Source: Bacteroidota bacterium (GTDB lineage: Bacteria > Bacteroidota > Bacteroidia > Palsa-965). Taken from it: a DNA stretch of 64,000 bases. The stretch spans positions 372,001-436,000 of the forward strand of contig JADBYT010000002.1 of the NCBI GenBank assembly GCA_020402865.1, written 5' to 3'. Shown one piece after another: positions 1 to 9,965 of the stretch (positions are counted from its first letter, which is position 1; every line of letters begins with the position of its first letter). The notes under the pieces were generated by a model. That model was not told where the DNA came from. It saw nothing but the letters and a program-made list of their open reading frames with translations, and did not search any database. The position numbers and the translations under genes were made by a program.

Positions 1-1
1 T

Positions 2-3000
2 CACATCAACCTTACCGTGCCGGTAGCGCATATCTGGTACTTCCGCTCACTGCCGAACAAAATCGGCTACCTGCTCGGACTGCCCACCAAGAAGCTCGAT
101 ATGATTATCTATTACGAGCGTTATGTGGTGATTCAGCCCGGGGTAAAAGGGAAAGACGGAATCCAGTACATGGACTTCCTCACCGAAGAACAGTACCTCG
201 AAATTCTCGAAACCCTGCCCAAAGAGAATCAGTATCTCGACGATACCGATCCCAACAAATTTGTGGCTAAAATGGGTGCCGAAGCCCTCTACGATCTGCT
301 CCGCGGTATCAACCTCGATGAGCTTTCGTATGAACTCCGTCACAAAGCAAACACCGAAACCTCGCAGCAGCGTAAGAACGAAGCGCTCAAGCGCCTGCAG
401 GTGGTAGAAGCTTTCCGTCAGGCCAACAAAGTGGTTGAAAACAACCCCGGCTGGATGATCATTAAAGTAGTTCCGGTGATTCCGCCCGAACTCCGTCCGC
501 TCGTTCCGCTGGATGGTGGCCGTTTTGCTACGTCTGACCTTAACGACCTCTACCGTCGTGTAATCATTCGTAACAACCGTCTCAAGCGACTGATTGAGAT
601 CAAGGCTCCTGATGTAATTCTCCGTAACGAGAAACGTATGCTTCAGGAAGCGGTTGACTCACTCTTCGACAACAGCCGTAAATCGAACGCGGTGAAAACC
701 GAATCGAACCGCGCACTGAAGTCACTGTCCGACTCACTGAAAGGTAAGCAGGGCCGTTTCCGTCAGAACCTGCTCGGTAAGCGTGTTGACTATTCAGCAC
801 GTTCGGTAATTGTGGTTGGTCCTGAGTTGAAACTTCACGAGTGCGGTTTGCCGAAAGAAATGGCGGCCGAGCTCTTCAAGCCGTTTATCATCCGCAAACT
901 CATTGAGCGCGGAATCGTGAAAACGGTGAAGTCGGCCAAGAAAATTGTGGACCGCAAAGACGCCGTGGTTTGGGATATTCTCGAAAACGTACTGAAAGGC
1001 CACCCGGTGCTGCTTAACCGCGCCCCGACGCTGCACCGTCTCGGTATTCAGTCGTTCCAGCCCAAACTTATTGAAGGAAAAGCTATCCAGCTGCACCCGC
1101 TCGTATGTACGGCTTTCAACGCCGACTTCGACGGTGACCAGATGGCTGTGCACGTGCCCCTGGGCAATGCCGCCATCCTCGAAGCGCAGGTGCTTATGCT
1201 TGCTTCGCACAACATCCTGAACCCTGCAAACGGTGCGCCTATCGCGGTTCCCTCGCAGGACATGGTACTTGGTCTGTACTACATGACCAAGGGCATGAAG
1301 ACGGATGATAAGATCACGGTTAAAGGTCAGGGTCTGCGTTTCTACAATGCCGAAGAAGCAATTATCGCATACAACGAAGGCCGCGTTCACCTGAACGCCC
1401 ACGTATATGTGAAGATTGACAACTACCGCGAAAAAGACGGAGACGGTACACTTTCAACCAAAGTGATCGAAACCACGCTTGGCCGTATCCTGTTCAACCA
1501 GGTGGTGCCGCGCGAAGTTGGTTATATCAACGAACTGCTCACCAAGAAATCGCTTCGCGACATTATCGGTTACGTATTGAAAGAAACCGGTATGGCTGCC
1601 ACCTCGAAGTTCCTCGATGATATCAAGGAACTCGGATTTAAAGCAGCTTTCCGTGGTGGCCTTTCGTTCAACCTCGGCGATATTATTATCCCCGAAGAAA
1701 AGGAAACGCTTATTGCCAAAGCCCACGAAGAAGTGGAAGAAGTGATGAACAACTACAACATGGGTTTCATCACCAACAACGAGCGTTACAACCAGATCAT
1801 CGACATCTGGACACACACCAACTCGAAAGTAACCAAGCGCGTACTCGATCAGCTTTCATCAGACCGTCAGGGATTCAACCCGGTTTACATGATGCTCGAT
1901 TCAGGTGCCCGTGGTTCGAAAGAGCAGATCAAACAGCTCGGCGGTATGCGTGGTCTTATGGCCAAGCCGTCGAAAGCAGGTTCTGCCGGCGGCGAGATTA
2001 TCGAAAACCCGGTACTCTCGAACTTTAAAGAAGGTCTGTCCATTCTTGAGTACTTCATCTCTACCCACGGTGCGCGTAAAGGTCTTGCCGATACCGCGCT
2101 GAAAACGGCTGACGCTGGTTACCTTACCCGTCGTCTGGTTGACGTAGCTCAGGACGTAATCATTACCGAAACCGACTGCGGCACACTTCGCGGGCTGGTG
2201 GCTACACCGCTCAAGAAGAACGAGGAAATCGTGGAATCACTCTACGACCGTATCCTTGGCCGTACCGCTGTACATGATGTATATGATCCGCAAAGCGGCG
2301 AACTCATCATTGCTGCCGGCGAACAGATTACCGAAGAGTTTGCCACACGTATCGACAACTCGGCCATTGAGTCGGTGGAGATCCGTTCGGTACTTACCTG
2401 CGAATCGAAGCTGGGTGTGTGTGCGAAGTGTTACGGACGTAACCTTGCCACCGGCCGCATGGTTCAGATGGGTGAAGCTGTAGGTGTAATCGCCGCGCAG
2501 TCTATCGGTGAGCCTGGTACACAGCTTACACTCCGTACCTTCCACGTAGGTGGTGTGGCCGGAGGTGCTGCTACCGCATCGAAACTCGAAGCCAAGTACG
2601 ACGGTGTAATCGAAATCGACGAACTCCGCACCGTACGCCGCAAAACGGCCGAAGGCGACAGCGTTGACGTAGTAATCGGCCGTTCGGCTGAGATGCGTAT
2701 CGTGGACGTGAATACCAACATTGTGCTTACCACCGGCAACATTCCGTACGGCGCCCAGCTGTATGTGAAAAACGGTGAAACGCTCAAGAAAGGTCAGCTC
2801 ATTTGCGACTGGGATCCGTACAACGCCGTAATTGTATCTGACTTTGCGGGTACACTTCAGTTCGAGCACATTGAAGAAGGTGTAACCTTCCGCGAAGAGT
2901 CTGACGAACAGACAGGCTTCCGCGAGAAAGTAATCATCGAATCCAAAGACAAGACCAAGAACCCGTCTATCCGCATCATGAGCGGCGACGATATTCTGAA

Positions 3001-4009
3001 GACTTACAACATCCCGGTATCATCGCACATTGTGGTTGACGATGAGGCCAAAGTGGAAGCCGGCCAGATTCTGGTTAAGATTCCGCGCGCTGTAGGTAAA
3101 TCAGGCGATATCACGGGTGGTCTGCCCCGCGTTACCGAATTGTTCGAAGCCCGTAACCCGTCGAACCCGGCGGTTGTATCGGAAATCGACGGTGTGGTAT
3201 CGTTTGGCAAGATCAAGCGCGGTAACCGCGAGGTGCTTGTAGAATCGCGCACCGGCGAGCGTAAAACCTACCTCGTTCCGCTGTCGAAACACATCCTTGT
3301 ACAGGAAAACGACTTTATCCGTGCAGGTGAAGCCCTTTCCGATGGTGCGATCAGCCCTGGCGATATCCTCGCCATCAAAGGCCCCACATCGGTACAGGAA
3401 TATCTTGTAAACGAAGTACAGGAAGTATATCGCTTGCAGGGTGTAAAAATCAACGATAAGCACTTTGAGGTGATTGTTCGCCAGATGATGCGTAAAGTAG
3501 ATATCGACGAGCCGGGTGATACCATGTTCCTCGAAACCCAGATTGTAAACAAAGCCGACTTCATGGAAGAGAACGATCGTCTCTACGGCAAGAAGGTAGT
3601 TGTTGATCCGGGCGATTCGCAGACCATGAAAGCCGGTCAGATCATCTCTGCACGCAAACTCCGCGACGAGAACTCCATGCTGAAGCGTAAAGACCTGAAA
3701 CTGGTGGAAGCCCGCGATGCCGTGGCCGCTACCTCCAGCCAGATCCTGCAGGGTATTACCCGCGCCTCACTGCAAACCAACAGCTGGGTATCAGCCGCAT
3801 CGTTCCAGGAAACAACCAAAGTACTGAACGAAGCCGCCGTAAACGGCAAGCAGGACACCCTGCTCGGTCTGAAGGAAAACGTGATCGTAGGTCACCTCAT
3901 TCCTGCCGGTACCGGTTTGCGCAGCTACGAGAAACTCGTGGTTGGATCGAAAGACGAGTACGAAAAGCTTATGGCTGCCAAGAAAGAAGCCATCGGTTCA
4001 GAAATGTAA
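2..4009 (+). CDS. rpoC: DNA-directed RNA polymerase subunit beta' (5' end outside window)
   Basis: This is the catalytic beta' subunit of RNA polymerase and acts in transcription with the alpha, beta and omega subunits. The reading frame is open from base 2, so the true start and roughly the first 70-80 codons lie upstream of the window. The active-site Mg-binding motif NADFDGDQ lies at bases 1118-1141. The carboxy-terminal zinc cysteines lie near 2176 (DCGTLRG) and 2399-2435 ([13 protein letters not shown]), and the bridge/trigger region [13 protein letters not shown] is near 2509-2550. The 1,330+ residues present fit a family length of about 1,400. A GTG at base 17 is only an internal codon. 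The gene would normally follow rpoB. It ends before a strong hairpin terminator, and codon use is the highly biased type expected for a highly expressed gene. Confidence 0.98.
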   Translation, partial: HINLTVPVAHIWYFRSLPNKIGYLLGLPTKKLDMIIYYERYVVIQPGVKGKDGIQYMDFLTEEQYLEILETLPKENQYLDDTDPNKFVAKMGAEALYDLLRGINLDELSYELRHKANTETSQQRKNEALKRLQVVEAFRQANKVVENNPGWMIIKVVPVIPPELRPLVPLDGGRFATSDLNDLYRRVIIRNNRLKRLIEIKAPDVILRNEKRMLQEAVDSLFDNSRKSNAVKTESNRALKSLSDSLKGKQGRFRQNLLGKRVDYSARSVIVVGPELKLHECGLPKEMAAELFKPFIIRKLIERGIVKTVKSAKKIVDRKDAVVWDILENVLKGHPVLLNRAPTLHRLGIQSFQPKLIEGKAIQLHPLVCTAFNADFDGDQMAVHVPLGNAAILEAQVLMLASHNILNPANGAPIAVPSQDMVLGLYYMTKGMKTDDKITVKGQGLRFYNAEEAIIAYNEGRVHLNAHVYVKIDNYREKDGDGTLSTKVIETTLGRILFNQVVPREVGYINELLTKKSLRDIIGYVLKETGMAATSKFLDDIKELGFKAAFRGGLSFNLGDIIIPEEKETLIAKAHEEVEEVMNNYNMGFITNNERYNQIIDIWTHTNSKVTKRVLDQLSSDRQGFNPVYMMLDSGARGSKEQIKQLGGMRGLMAKPSKAGSAGGEIIENPVLSNFKEGLSILEYFISTHGARKGLADTALKTADAGYLTRRLVDVAQDVIITETDCGTLRGLVATPLKKNEEIVESLYDRILGRTAVHDVYDPQSGELIIAAGEQITEEFATRIDNSAIESVEIRSVLTCESKLGVCAKCYGRNLATGRMVQMGEAVGVIAAQSIGEPGTQLTLRTFHVGGVAGGAATASKLEAKYDGVIEIDELRTVRRKTAEGDSVDVVIGRSAEMRIVDVNTNIVLTTGNIPYGAQLYVKNGETLKKGQLICDWDPYNAVIVSDFAGTLQFEHIEEGVTFREESDEQTGFREKVIIESKDKTKNPSIRIMSGDDILKTYNIPVSSHIVVDDEAKVEAGQILVKIPRAVGKSGDITGGLPRVTELFEARNPSNPAVVSEIDGVVSFGKIKRGNREVLVESRTGERKTYLVPLSKHILVQENDFIRAGEALSDGAISPGDILAIKGPTSVQEYLVNEVQEVYRLQGVKINDKHFEVIVRQMMRKVDIDEPGDTMFLETQIVNKADFMEENDRLYGKKVVVDPGDSQTMKAGQIISARKLRDENSMLKRKDLKLVEARDAVAATSSQILQGITRASLQTNSWVSAASFQETTKVLNEAAVNGKQDTLLGLKENVIVGHLIPAGTGLRSYEKLVVGSKDEYEKLMAAKKEAIGSEM

Positions 4010-4031
4010 CCGCAGAGCTTTCTCAAATTAT

Positions 4032-4068
4032 CCGAAGCCCGTACAGCAGATGTACGGGCTTCGGTTTT
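4032..4068 (+). terminator. Rho-independent terminator of the rpo operon
   Basis: A perfect 14-bp inverted repeat (4032-4045 with 4051-4064) with a 5-base loop is followed by TTTT. It begins 23 bases after the rpoC stop codon. The DUF3467 gene downstream would then need its own promoter or read-through. Confidence 0.9.
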
Positions 4069-4133
4069 AAATTACTGTGTTATTGCAGGTGCAGTCAATG
4101 CCGCGTACCTTTATCACAGCAAAAACAAAACAC

Positions 4134-4454
4134 ATGAACGAGCCCGAAAACAACCAGCAACTCAATATCGAACTCACCGAAGACGTAGCCGAAGGCATTT
4201 ACTCCAACCTCGCCGTAATTACACACTCCAATTCCGAGTTTGTAATCGACTTCATTACCGTAATGCCCGGTGTGCCCAAAGCCCGCGTAAAATCGCGCAT
4301 CATCCTCACACCGCAGCACGCCAAGCGACTGATGAAAGCGTTGAAGGAAAATGTAACGCGTTTTGAGGCGCTCAACGGCGCTATTGTGGATGCTGATTTT
4401 CCCGGCGCCAATGCATTCCCGATGAATTTCGGCGGGCCCAAGGGGCAGGCGTAA
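4134..4454 (+). CDS. DUF3467 family protein
   Basis: A 106-residue soluble protein of the DUF3467 family, whose function is not known. The conserved core runs from about residue 8 (LNIELTEDVAEGIYSNLA) through THSNSEFVIDF and a C-terminal helix beginning TPQHAKRL. A longer reading frame begins at GTG 4077, inside the sequence just after the rpoC terminator. The ATG at 4134 gives the normal family N-terminus, so it was chosen. In many Bacteroidota this small gene sits directly after rpoC, as here, which suggests a link to transcription or growth, although no mechanism is established. There is no signal peptide or membrane segment. Confidence 0.85.
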   Translation: MNEPENNQQLNIELTEDVAEGIYSNLAVITHSNSEFVIDFITVMPGVPKARVKSRIILTPQHAKRLMKALKENVTRFEALNGAIVDADFPGANAFPMNFGGPKGQA

Positions 4455-4697
4455 GGTGTGCCGGATGTGGTGTAAACTGAAATAGTAATATGCGTTTTTC
4501 CGCACTTCAGATTTTGCCGGTTGATTTGCTGGAGCCGTATAAGGATGGTTTCGATGGATCGGTGCAAAATTCGTGTGTTGGGGTTGGAATATGATTTGTT
4601 AAATTATTCATCGGCTTTGCTTTTTTGCGGATGATTGGGGATTCTGTTGCCGGATAAGTTTAAGTAATGGTAAGCTATAGAATAACCGAATTATACT

Positions 4698-5249
4698 ATG
4701 ATCACACGAATACAAATTAGGGAGTCGATCATTAAGAAAGAACTAGTACTTGATTGGTGGGGTAAATTAAATCATTTTTCTCCGGCGATATTTATATTAA
4801 TAATTGGATTGATTTTTCTGTTTTTTGTATTAAAAGAATTAATAATAAATGGTTCTGTTAAGGAGATTGTTTTCAGAATTGTGATTGGTTGCTTTTGGAT
4901 TGCTGTTAGTGTTTATATCTATTGTCTTCAAAAAAGACGATTGAAGTTAATAGAAGTGGATGTTGATTTGAGTATGGAAGAAAAGGATATGATAATTCAA
5001 AATGTAGCACAAGAGTTAGAGTGGTTGCCGGTTTTGATCGACAATAATGTAATTATTTGCAAAACATATCCCGGAGTATTATCCGGAAGTTGGGGAGAAC
5101 AAATCACAATTTTATTCGAAGGGAACAAGATTTTCATAAATAGTATTTGCGATCCTGACAAACAAATGTCTTTGACTTCAAGAGGTCGAAACAGAAAGAA
5201 TGTAAATCGACTGCTCGAAGAGTTACAAAAGGTATCGGACAATAAGTAG
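4698..5249 (+). CDS. Hypothetical two-TM membrane protein
   Basis: I do not recognise this 183-residue protein. Residues about 29-49 and 58-77 are two hydrophobic helices separated by a short polar stretch. About 100 residues of predicted cytoplasmic alpha/beta domain follow, ending in a basic patch (RGRNRKN) and a helix. The start ATG at 4698 is the first in frame. The gene is clearly AT-rich (AAA, ATA, AAT and TTA codons) compared with rpoC upstream and the gene at 6330. That fits a recently acquired or weakly selected gene. No operon partner is evident, since the next gene is 150 bases away. Confidence 0.6.
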   Translation: MITRIQIRESIIKKELVLDWWGKLNHFSPAIFILIIGLIFLFFVLKELIINGSVKEIVFRIVIGCFWIAVSVYIYCLQKRRLKLIEVDVDLSMEEKDMIIQNVAQELEWLPVLIDNNVIICKTYPGVLSGSWGEQITILFEGNKIFINSICDPDKQMSLTSRGRNRKNVNRLLEELQKVSDNK

Positions 5250-5398
5250 GAAGGTGGGATTAATAATTCAAACTGTGAACGCTACTCTTCCCTCCAACAC
5301 ATTTGTAATTAAATCAAGCTGCAAATTATCTTTACTGCTGGAAGTGCTATTCAAACGTGAACACAAGAAATAATCGACCCACAAAACAAGTAAATCAT

Positions 5399-5785
5399 AT
5401 GGACATCCTTGATAATGAAGAGCTACCAAGTATGAAAGGGGTTTTGGTTACCATTGGTACTATTATCATTGTGTTTGCAATTTTGAATTATTTTGATCAA
5501 AATAAGAAAGGCTATAAATTCACATCAGCCTACGTATATGATATTAGGTCTGGGCCTAGAATGAATAAAACAGTTTACTATACATTTATTGTTAACGGTT
5601 CTAGAATTGAAGCAGACATGATAGTTACAGGATCATACTCTAAAAATATCATCAATAATTCTGCCCCCATCTTAGTAGCGTATAGTCCTAATAACTTAAA
5701 TGACAATTACCTATTAGTTGATCAGAATATGTATCATAAATTTGATTTGTCTCCACCTGATTCTGTAAAATGGATTTTTAAATAA
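5399..5785 (+). CDS. Hypothetical single-TM protein
   Basis: A 128-residue protein of unknown function when read from ATG 5399. A GTG at 5357 in the same frame would add 14 polar residues. Residues about 13-31 form one transmembrane helix (VLVTIGTIIIVFAIL). The rest is probably an extracytoplasmic beta-rich domain with an Asn-rich stretch and the phrase ILVAYSPNNLND, of a kind seen in small Bacteroidota membrane proteins that carry a conserved Tyr-Ser/Asp-Pro turn. Like its upstream neighbour it is AT-rich. Identity is unresolved. Confidence 0.55.
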   Translation: MDILDNEELPSMKGVLVTIGTIIIVFAILNYFDQNKKGYKFTSAYVYDIRSGPRMNKTVYYTFIVNGSRIEADMIVTGSYSKNIINNSAPILVAYSPNNLNDNYLLVDQNMYHKFDLSPPDSVKWIFK

Positions 5786-6329
5786 GTTTATTTGAGGTAA
5801 TGTTGGTTACGCTGTTGTGTTTAATCTGTGTGCCTTTCAGGCAGCCCAATCCACAAGACCTGCGGTAAAATCTGGTCATATTCAAAAAAGTACTTGGCTT
5901 AAACAAAATGCTAAAATTAGATTCAATCTATTGATTTTCAACAAATAATCCGGATGTTTAATTCACTCAAAACGGGATTATCCAGCCAGTCATGGTCGAA
6001 AGAAATTCCGACCAATTTCTTTTTATGTTTTAATCAGTAAGCGAAAATTTCTACACATTGTTCAACTATCATATCAACAGATAAGTTTCTTACTTCCATG
6101 TAAAATCTTCTTTAAATCAATCAACCACTTTACCAACTTTGCGAGGATGGTGTGCCCCAAACAGTATTAAATGAAACTGTTGTCAAAGCAAAATCAGATA
6201 ATCAGTTTATTGTGTTTTATTGTAAATGAGCGAAAGATGCGATAAACGGACATGTGTACAAATGTGTCCCGAAAATGGTATTTTTTTACATATTTATGAC
6301 GGGAAGATTTCAATACCTAACATTACATT
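5786..6329. other. 544-bp AT-rich intergenic region
   Basis: No convincing open reading frame or RNA gene was found. A weak hairpin (GGTCG/CGACC, about 5992-6018) is followed by a T-rich run and could be a poor terminator, but there is nothing stronger. The base composition continues that of the two AT-rich genes before it. Confidence 0.5.
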
Positions 6330-7436
6330 ATGAGCACATTACTCAAAGACCTTTATTCGCCCGCATTCTACCAGAGTTTCTCGAATATAGCCGGGCAATT
6401 CCTACCCGATTTTGACCGCAAGAAATTTACCAAAGCCATTTTTACCAAAGACTGGGAGCAGAAAGAACTGAAAAATCGTATGAAGCACAGCTCGGGTGTG
6501 CTGCATGAGTTTATGCCATCGGATTTTACAAAGGCCGCATCTGTACTTACGAAAATCGCCAAAGCAATAATTCAGGACAAAAGTATTGAACGCAGTTTTG
6601 CGTACATGTTTCTGCCCGATTACATTGAGCAATACGGCATAAACCATATTGACGCATCCATAAAAACAATGGAAGCAGTGACCGCACTTGCCAGTTGTGA
6701 ATTTGCAGTGCGGCCTTTTCTCGCTGAATATGGCGATGAAATGTTTGCGCAGATGCTGGCGTGGAGCACACACAAAAATCATCATGTACGGCGATTGGCC
6801 AGCGAAGGCGCACGTCCGCGTTTGCCCTGGGGAATGGCTGTGCCCGGGCTCAAAGCCAATCCGCATCCGGTATTACCTATTCTCGAAAATCTGAAGACTG
6901 ATTCATCTGAGTACGTGCGACGGAGTGTGGCCAATAATTTAAATGATATTGCCAAAGACCATCCGCAAATTGTGCTCTCCATTGCGAAAAAATGGAAAGG
7001 ACTTGGAGCTGATACCGATGCCATTATTAAACACGGATGCCGCACCCTGCTTAAACAGGGCAATGCAGAGATACTAAAGCATTTTAAACTTGCGGATGAT
7101 CCTGCACTCACCATATCAGACTTCAAAATACTAACGCCTGAAGTGAAAACCGGCGAATACCTTGATTTTACTTTTACCGTAAGCAATTCAAGCCGTAAAA
7201 CGCAAACCATCCGATTGGAATACACGCTTTACTATTTAATGAAGAACGGACAATTTTCGAAAAAGGTTTTTAAGATTAGTGAGAAGTTGTATGCGGCCGG
7301 CAACTCAACCCATGTGCTGAAGAAGCATAGTTTCAGGGTAATTACTACACGGCAGTATTACACAGGATTGCATAAATTGGGTGTGATATTGAACGGGAAG
7401 GAGAAGGTGACGGGCGAGTTTATGTTGAGTGAATAG
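6330..7436 (+). CDS. alkC: DNA alkylation repair protein, AlkC-type HEAT-like glycosylase
   Basis: A 368-residue member of the AlkC/AlkD superfamily, non-base-flipping DNA glycosylases that excise N3- and N7-alkylated bases. Residues about 1-255 are helical HEAT-like repeats. The diagnostic AlkC signature VRRLASEGARPRLPWG is at 153-168, and a second repeat with the YVRRSVANNLNDIAKDHP pattern follows near 192. Residues about 260-368 are beta-rich (FTFTVSNSSRKTQTI and so on) and match the extra C-terminal Ig-like domain that distinguishes AlkC from AlkD. Length and architecture are therefore complete. It stands alone, convergent with the phosphatase gene at 7515, with a shared hairpin between them. 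I infer no SOS or Ada-type control from the sequence. Confidence 0.88.
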   Translation: MSTLLKDLYSPAFYQSFSNIAGQFLPDFDRKKFTKAIFTKDWEQKELKNRMKHSSGVLHEFMPSDFTKAASVLTKIAKAIIQDKSIERSFAYMFLPDYIEQYGINHIDASIKTMEAVTALASCEFAVRPFLAEYGDEMFAQMLAWSTHKNHHVRRLASEGARPRLPWGMAVPGLKANPHPVLPILENLKTDSSEYVRRSVANNLNDIAKDHPQIVLSIAKKWKGLGADTDAIIKHGCRTLLKQGNAEILKHFKLADDPALTISDFKILTPEVKTGEYLDFTFTVSNSSRKTQTIRLEYTLYYLMKNGQFSKKVFKISEKLYAAGNSTHVLKKHSFRVITTRQYYTGLHKLGVILNGKEKVTGEFMLSE

Positions 7437-7463
7437 TCCCCGGATTGTTATTGCGTAAATAAA

Positions 7464-7497
7464 AAACGATGCGCGAAACTACATTCGCACATCGTTT
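7464..7497. terminator. Terminator hairpin between convergent genes
   Basis: A 14-bp inverted repeat with one C/A mismatch (7464-7477 with 7484-7497). It is flanked on the left by an A-run, which gives a U-tract for minus-strand transcripts from the gene at 7515. It could also slow plus-strand transcription out of alkC, though the T-run on that side is short. Confidence 0.7.
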
Positions 7498-7514
7498 GAT
7501 TTATCTATTGATAA

Positions 7515-9839
7515 TTACTGAGTGATAATGAGTTTTTCCTTCAATTCATTTCCATTTACCACGAGGTGTAATACATACTCGCCTGCTGGTAATGTTGAAA
7601 TATCAAGAGTGAAAGTGCTGCTGCCTTGCGCCAGTTCCTTTTCGCCCTGAAGCACGGTGCGCATGCGCATGTCGTAAACCAAGTAGCGCGAAGTGGTGGC
7701 CTGTGCAAGTTCGTTTAGCGTAACATTTATTTCCTGTTTTGCCGGATTGGGGAAGATGTTGAGCTTCATGTTTCCGGTGAAATAAATTTTCTCTTCGCTG
7801 ATTATTTCGTTTTGCTGATTGCGCACACGGTAAGTATTCCAGCCTGTGGCCGGGGCATTGTCTTTCCAGCCGCCTTTGTCGGAGCTTACTTCGGCAACAG
7901 TTACATAGGGCTGATCATTGGTGCTGCGCTCGATGAGAAGCATATCAGTGCCGGTGGCATTCCACGACATAAGCACGGCGTTTTCGGGCTGCAGGGTGCG
8001 TACCGAGAAATCGGAAGGCATACGCGGTGCCGGGGGCAGAACGAGTGTGCGGTTAAATGTATAGGTGGCAAGTACGGTTTCGCCGGAGTTGTTGGATGGT
8101 ACACGGTAACCGGTAAATGTAATTGTGATGGAAGAGCCGCCGTTGTCGGTTACTTCCACAAGGCCGTATTGTCCGGTGGTTGAGCTGGGGTTGGGGAATG
8201 TGCCGCCTTCGCTGTATGTGCCGCCTTTGGTTGAACCGCTGTTGTTTATTGCGGCTGCCTGAAATACAGGATAATCATTAGGGTTGTTGTTCCCGGTCGA
8301 GAAATCGTGATTGGTGCCATTGTCGATAGCCAGCATGTGTGCATCGCCGCTGAGAATAAACATGTTTCTGATGTTGTTGTCGCGGAAGAAATTTGAAAGT
8401 TCTGCGCGTTCGGCTGTGAAACCGCCCCAGTTGTCGGTTTGATTACCGCCAAATGACACTCCGGTTACCCAGGCAATAATGAGGTTGTTGTTGCGCGCAT
8501 AGAGACATTCGTTTTTGAACCAATTTTTTTGTGTAGTGCCCATCATGCTGGTTGAACCACGTTCTGAGCGAAGATCGCTGAGAATAAAATGTACACGGCC
8601 AATCGTAAACGACTGATAGATGGGTACGTCGCCAGATCCGGCAGCCAGCGAATAATGCGGCACATATTCCTGATAGGATAAACGCGCATTGGTGCGTCCA
8701 ACTGATCCTGATCCGCTGTTATTTCCGCAGTAATCATGGTCGTCCCATACGTGAGCTAAAGGTGTTGATTTGAAAAAACTTGCAGAAGGAGCTTGCGAAA
8801 GCATATTCTGCTCGTAAGGCAGTCGATGTATATTGATATTTGTTGCAGAATTTGGATTGGCATAATGAATATCACCCGTTGAAACGTGAAACAACGGTGT
8901 TTTACTTTGCATACGTGTATAAGCCGGATGATTAGAATTTACGGCGCACGAACCAACAGTGAATTTGTACGAAAAAGCTCCTGAGGCCGGTGTGGTGAAC
9001 TGACCTATATCGTCTGAAGAATTATCGGTAATGTTGTTCGACTGAACTGCATAGTAGTATGTTGTATTAGGTGTAAGCCCGGTTACAGTCATCTTTGCCA
9101 TGAGGTTGTTTGTACTTGAAGCTGTGGCGGCGGGTGAGAGGACTGGATTCGACAAAGTTGAAGATGTGCTGACTACTAAGCGGCAAGTAGTTGAAGCACT
9201 AGTCATCTTAGCGACTACTACAGCTGATGAAGGCTGAACAGCACCGCTCCAGAGATACACCACCTCATTTGCAGAAGAACTGCTGTTACCTATGAGTCCG
9301 AGATCGAAACTGATGTCGGAACTGGTTGCATTGCGCTGATGAATTTCAACAGCTATTGTATTTGTACCTGTAACAAACTGGGTTGATGATAAATTGACAG
9401 TGGTGAAATTTGCACCGTCATCGCTGGCAGTTGTTGATGCCCAGGTGTTGAATGCAATTGTGCCTGTTGGCATATTGTTTCGATATACTTCAGTTCCGTT
9501 TACATAAACCACTACACCATCATCGCGTTTTACTTGCATGGTGTATCCGGTAAAAAGTGCCGCATTGGTAATGGAGAATGTTTTGCGGAAATAAGTAGTA
9601 GGAAAACGATTATTTGTAGGGCCGCCGTTAACTACGGTTGTTTCACCTCCATCGCCATACCCGAGTTCGGCATTGCCGCTTAACCAAGCTGCATCGCTAA
9701 AAGAGGTTGTGCGCCAGATTGTGCCTTGGTTGCTGCCATCGTCTTTGTACTTCCATGAAGAACCTGTTGAAATGAGTGTGGTTTGTGCAAAAGCAAACGA
9801 ACTGATCAACAGTGCACCGAAAATAGTTTTTACTCGCAT
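7515..9839 (-). CDS. Secreted PhoD-like metallophosphatase with T9SS sorting domain
   Basis: A multidomain exported phosphoesterase of 774 residues. The signal peptide MRVKTIFGALLISSFAFAQ comes first. A jelly-roll-like domain with a DDGVVVYVNG turn follows (about 25-190), then a purple-acid-phosphatase-type N-terminal domain (about 195-285). The PhoD catalytic domain spans about 290-600, with metal ligands in STGDIHY, in WDDHDYCGNN and in GDAHM near 500. After that come an FN3-like linker and a C-terminal type A T9SS sorting domain (FPNPA...GEYVLHL...KLIITQ). The open frame extends to a TTG at 9854, but ATG 9839 begins a clean signal peptide and is preferred. It is likely attached to or released from the cell surface to mobilise phosphate; the substrate is unknown. 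Confidence 0.87.
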   Translation of the reverse strand: MRVKTIFGALLISSFAFAQTTLISTGSSWKYKDDGSNQGTIWRTTSFSDAAWLSGNAELGYGDGGETTVVNGGPTNNRFPTTYFRKTFSITNAALFTGYTMQVKRDDGVVVYVNGTEVYRNNMPTGTIAFNTWASTTASDDGANFTTVNLSSTQFVTGTNTIAVEIHQRNATSSDISFDLGLIGNSSSSANEVVYLWSGAVQPSSAVVVAKMTSASTTCRLVVSTSSTLSNPVLSPAATASSTNNLMAKMTVTGLTPNTTYYYAVQSNNITDNSSDDIGQFTTPASGAFSYKFTVGSCAVNSNHPAYTRMQSKTPLFHVSTGDIHYANPNSATNINIHRLPYEQNMLSQAPSASFFKSTPLAHVWDDHDYCGNNSGSGSVGRTNARLSYQEYVPHYSLAAGSGDVPIYQSFTIGRVHFILSDLRSERGSTSMMGTTQKNWFKNECLYARNNNLIIAWVTGVSFGGNQTDNWGGFTAERAELSNFFRDNNIRNMFILSGDAHMLAIDNGTNHDFSTGNNNPNDYPVFQAAAINNSGSTKGGTYSEGGTFPNPSSTTGQYGLVEVTDNGGSSITITFTGYRVPSNNSGETVLATYTFNRTLVLPPAPRMPSDFSVRTLQPENAVLMSWNATGTDMLLIERSTNDQPYVTVAEVSSDKGGWKDNAPATGWNTYRVRNQQNEIISEEKIYFTGNMKLNIFPNPAKQEINVTLNELAQATTSRYLVYDMRMRTVLQGEKELAQGSSTFTLDISTLPAGEYVLHLVVNGNELKEKLIITQ

Positions 9840-9965
9840 CTTTTTTTGATGCAAGAATATATGTTGTGTGTTAATTGTTTATGATTGAAGATTTGTCATT
9901 ATGTTTAGTTTTACATAGAAAAGTAAACCCGGTTATTTTTTCAAATACTTATTTTTATTCGATGG

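Noticed and set aside
794-1402. Long minus-strand open frame inside rpoC
   Set aside because: It is antisense to a strongly conserved coding sequence and arises from its codon bias; no family signal was seen.
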